Shown here: positions 4,567 through 5,765 of the stretch, piece by piece
How the letters are laid out: the number at the start of each line of letters is the position of its first letter
Position numbering within the stretch: the first letter of the stretch is position 1
From: JAUYIV01 sp040882645
GTDB lineage: Bacteria > Actinomycetota > Acidimicrobiia > Spongiisociales > UBA11373
Reading direction: 5' to 3'
Length of the DNA: 5,765 nt
Assembly: GCA_040882645.1 (NCBI GenBank)
Contig: JBBEAX010000029.1
Location: forward strand, 1 to 5,765
Position numbers and translations under genes: made by a program
The notes under the pieces: generated by a model
Database searches by the model: none
What the model saw: only the letters and a program-made list of their open reading frames with translations
What the model was told of the DNA's origin: nothing

Positions 4567-5423
4567 CGGGTTACCCGGGCGCGGCCCGTCACCAGCCGGT
4601 CTCCCCCGGATTCGAGGACCAGATCGATGTCGGCGCCGTCTGCAGCCATTGCGCCGACGGTACCGGTGACCGTCGCCGGCTCGGCCGGCCGCAGCGGCTT
4701 GCGAAACCGCACGCTCATCGCCGCCAGCGAATGGGCGTTCGGCGAGTAACGAGCCGCGGCCCGACCCATCCATGCCGCCATGAGCAGGCCATGGACGATC
4801 GTCCCCGGCAAGCCGGCTGCGCGGGCCGAGTCGTGATCCCAATGGATCGAATTCCAGTCGCGGGTGGCTGCGGCGTAGCGGATGAGGTCGAGCCGGGATG
4901 CCCCCACGTGCAGCGGGACGATCGGCTCCCCTTCATTCGGCAGTGGCCTCGATGGGGCGGGCGGGTCGGTCGGCGGCCGTTCCCCAACTGCTGGCTCGGG
5001 TTGCTCGGGGAGGGCTCCCGCGGCCGCATCGGCCATCACGAACACCGCCGTACCGTCGAGCCACTCGCCGGCATCCGACTCTGCTTGCAGGCCGAACGTG
5101 ACGAGGTTCAGCCCCGACCGGGCCTTGACCCCCTCGACCTTGCCCACCACCCGAAGCCGCTCGCCAACCACCAGGCTGCGATGCCACTCGAACGACTGCT
5201 CGGAGTGAATCAACGACGTCGTAAACGGCACCACCGCCGGGTCTTCGAGAAATGCTGGAGCCGCCGCGAACAGGGCGACATTGGCGAGCAATGGAGGAGC
5301 ATGCTCCACCCACCGGGCGGCGTCGTCACCGGTGGCGTCGGCGAACTCGGCCACCCGATCGGCGGTCACCTCGAGCGTGAACGGCCCGTAGGAATGGCCT
5401 ACCAGGTCTGCGAGGTCGCTCAT
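4563..5423 (-). CDS. Two-domain MaoC-like (HadA-HadB type) (3R)-hydroxyacyl dehydratase/hydratase
   Basis: Enzymes of this fold remove or add water across the 2,3 bond of acyl-ACP or acyl-CoA. The mycobacterial HadAB heterodimer does this in FAS-II. The product is 286 residues. The N-terminal half (about 5-132) resembles the MaoC-like N-terminal/HadA hot-dog domain (TADRVAEFADATGDD at 20-34, IHSEQSFEWHRSLVVGERL at 72-90). A Pro-rich linker spans about 133-165. The C-terminal half is a catalytic MaoC/HadB hot-dog domain with the hydratase motif ATRDWNSIHWDHDSARAAG; Asp189 and His194 match the catalytic pair, followed by GTIVHGLLMAAWMGR. The ATG at 5421-5423 is the only reasonable start, yet no ribosome binding site is visible, so it may be leaderless or weakly translated. 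Gene order beside rpmG supports the HadA/HadB link. The acyl carrier and chain length are unknown. Confidence 0.85.
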   Translation of the reverse strand: MSDLADLVGHSYGPFTLEVTADRVAEFADATGDDAARWVEHAPPLLANVALFAAAPAFLEDPAVVPFTTSLIHSEQSFEWHRSLVVGERLRVVGKVEGVKARSGLNLVTFGLQAESDAGEWLDGTAVFVMADAAAGALPEQPEPAVGERPPTDPPAPSRPLPNEGEPIVPLHVGASRLDLIRYAAATRDWNSIHWDHDSARAAGLPGTIVHGLLMAAWMGRAAARYSPNAHSLAAMSVRFRKPLRPAEPATVTGTVGAMAADGADIDLVLESGGDRLVTGRARVTR

Positions 5424-5498
5424 CGACGGACCCGGGCTGGCGACGGGTGGCGAGCACCGGGTGGCGGGAGGGCGCCGACCATCAGGTCGCCCAGTCCA

Positions 5499-5660
5499 CT
5501 ACCGGGTCTCTTTGTGGGCCGTGTGCTCGCGGCACCAGCGGCAGAACTTCTTCAGCTCGAGCCGATCGCGCGTATTCGTCTTGTTCTTGTTCGTCACGTA
5601 GTTGCGGCGCTTGCACGACTCGCACGCGAGCGTGATCGGTGGCCGCTTGTCACTAGGCAT
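5499..5660 (-). CDS. rpmG: 50S ribosomal protein L33, zinc-binding form
   Basis: L33 is a small large-subunit protein near the E site. The product is 53 residues: MPSDKRPPITLACESCKRRN, then YVTNKNKTNTRDRLELKKFC, then RWCREHTAHKETR. Two Cys pairs, C13-x2-C16 and C40-x2-C43, form the zinc ribbon, so this is the zinc-containing (C+) form rather than the Cys-less one made under zinc limitation in some bacteria. The gene was found by reading the strand directly, from the ATG at 5658-5660 to the TAG at 5499-5501. The ribosome binding site is weak (purine-rich AGAGAAGAG about seven bases upstream). It lies 46 bases after tuf and 75 bases before the dehydratase gene. Confidence 0.95.
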   Translation of the reverse strand: MPSDKRPPITLACESCKRRNYVTNKNKTNTRDRLELKKFCRWCREHTAHKETR

Positions 5661-5688
5661 CTAGAAAGCTCTTCTCTGTTCGTCTCTT

Positions 5689-5705
5689 GCTGGGGCTGTG
5701 GCTGG
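5689..5705 (-). repeat. 17-bp intergenic repeat, copy 2
   Basis: CCAGCCACAGCCCCAGC on the minus strand begins one base after the tuf TAG codon and equals the copy at 3648-3664. Here it has no inverted partner, so it is not itself a hairpin. Confidence 0.6.
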
Positions 5706-5706
5706 T

Positions 5707-5765
5707 CTATTTGATGATCTTGACGACGCGGCCGGCGCCCACAGTGCGGCCACCCTCACGGATCG
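5707..5765 (-). CDS. tuf: Elongation factor Tu, last 18 codons only
   Basis: EF-Tu carries aminoacyl-tRNA to the ribosome with GTP. Only the C-terminus is present: IREGGRTVGAGRVVKIIK followed by TAG at 5707-5709. This matches the highly conserved end of domain 3 of bacterial EF-Tu (…FAIREGGRTVGAG…). The rest lies beyond the right edge. tuf directly before rpmG and the secE-nusG cluster is a known arrangement in Actinobacteria and other bacteria. Confidence 0.95.
   Translation of the reverse strand, partial: IREGGRTVGAGRVVKIIK

Noticed and set aside
4567..4842. N-terminally extended sigma factor starting near 4842
   Set aside because: The extra residues are out-of-frame reading of the dehydratase C-terminal codons. 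The ATGA overlap start gives a normal ECF length of 182 residues.
5470..5492. Bulged hairpin after rpmG as a terminator
   Set aside because: The stem is eight pairs interrupted by a three-base bulge and has no following U tract, so it cannot be called a terminator. The rpmG-dehydratase transcript relationship is left open.
4731..5714. A 327-codon plus-strand open frame opposite the dehydratase and rpmG
   Set aside because: It runs antisense across two recognisable genes and their spacer, with shadow-type composition (Arg, Gly, Pro, Trp) and no ribosome binding site.

Overview
This is a GC-rich window from an actinobacterial chromosome, carrying the conserved tuf–rpmG–trpT–secE–nusG–rplK–rplA–rplJ neighbourhood. 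Every gene lies on the minus strand, so transcription runs from the right edge to the left edge. The order rpmG, MaoC-type dehydratase, tRNA-Trp, secE, nusG, rplK, rplA matches the arrangement known from mycobacteria (rpmG2–hadA–hadB–hadC–trpT–secE–nusG–rplK–rplA). There are two differences. HadA-like and HadB-like halves sit in one polypeptide, and an ECF sigma / anti-sigma pair occupies the place of hadC. The acidic N-terminal extension of NusG also fits Actinobacteria. A deep, non-mycobacterial actinobacterial lineage such as Acidimicrobiia is plausible, but this is inferred from gene order and protein features only.

Layout in transcription order. The last 18 codons of tuf lie at the right edge (5707-5765). 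They are followed by rpmG (L33, 5499-5660). Next is a tightly coupled group of three: the fused dehydratase (4563-5423), an ECF sigma factor (4018-4566) and a zinc-finger anti-sigma factor with one membrane helix (3683-4021), joined by two 4-base ATGA overlaps. A hairpin-rich spacer with a promoter-like -10 element (3492-3682) precedes tRNA-Trp (3418-3491). Then come secE (3064-3345), nusG (2297-3067, GTGA overlap), rplK (1855-2283) and rplA (1058-1759). A 485-base non-coding stretch (573-1057) holds nested inverted repeats, a promoter candidate, an L10-leader-type RNA and a U-tailed terminator. Finally rplJ (1-572) runs off the left edge with a Pro/Ala-rich tail.

Most of the content is translation and export housekeeping: EF-Tu, L33, L11, L1, L10, tRNA-Trp, the SecE translocase subunit and the NusG elongation factor. 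The unusual parts are the single-chain HadAB-like enzyme coupled to an ECF sigma/anti-sigma pair, and the RNA architecture around rplA and rplJ. I found no CRISPR array, transposase or phage gene, and nothing that amounts to a wholly new system. The best leads are the dehydratase–sigma coupling and the nested inverted repeats after rplA.
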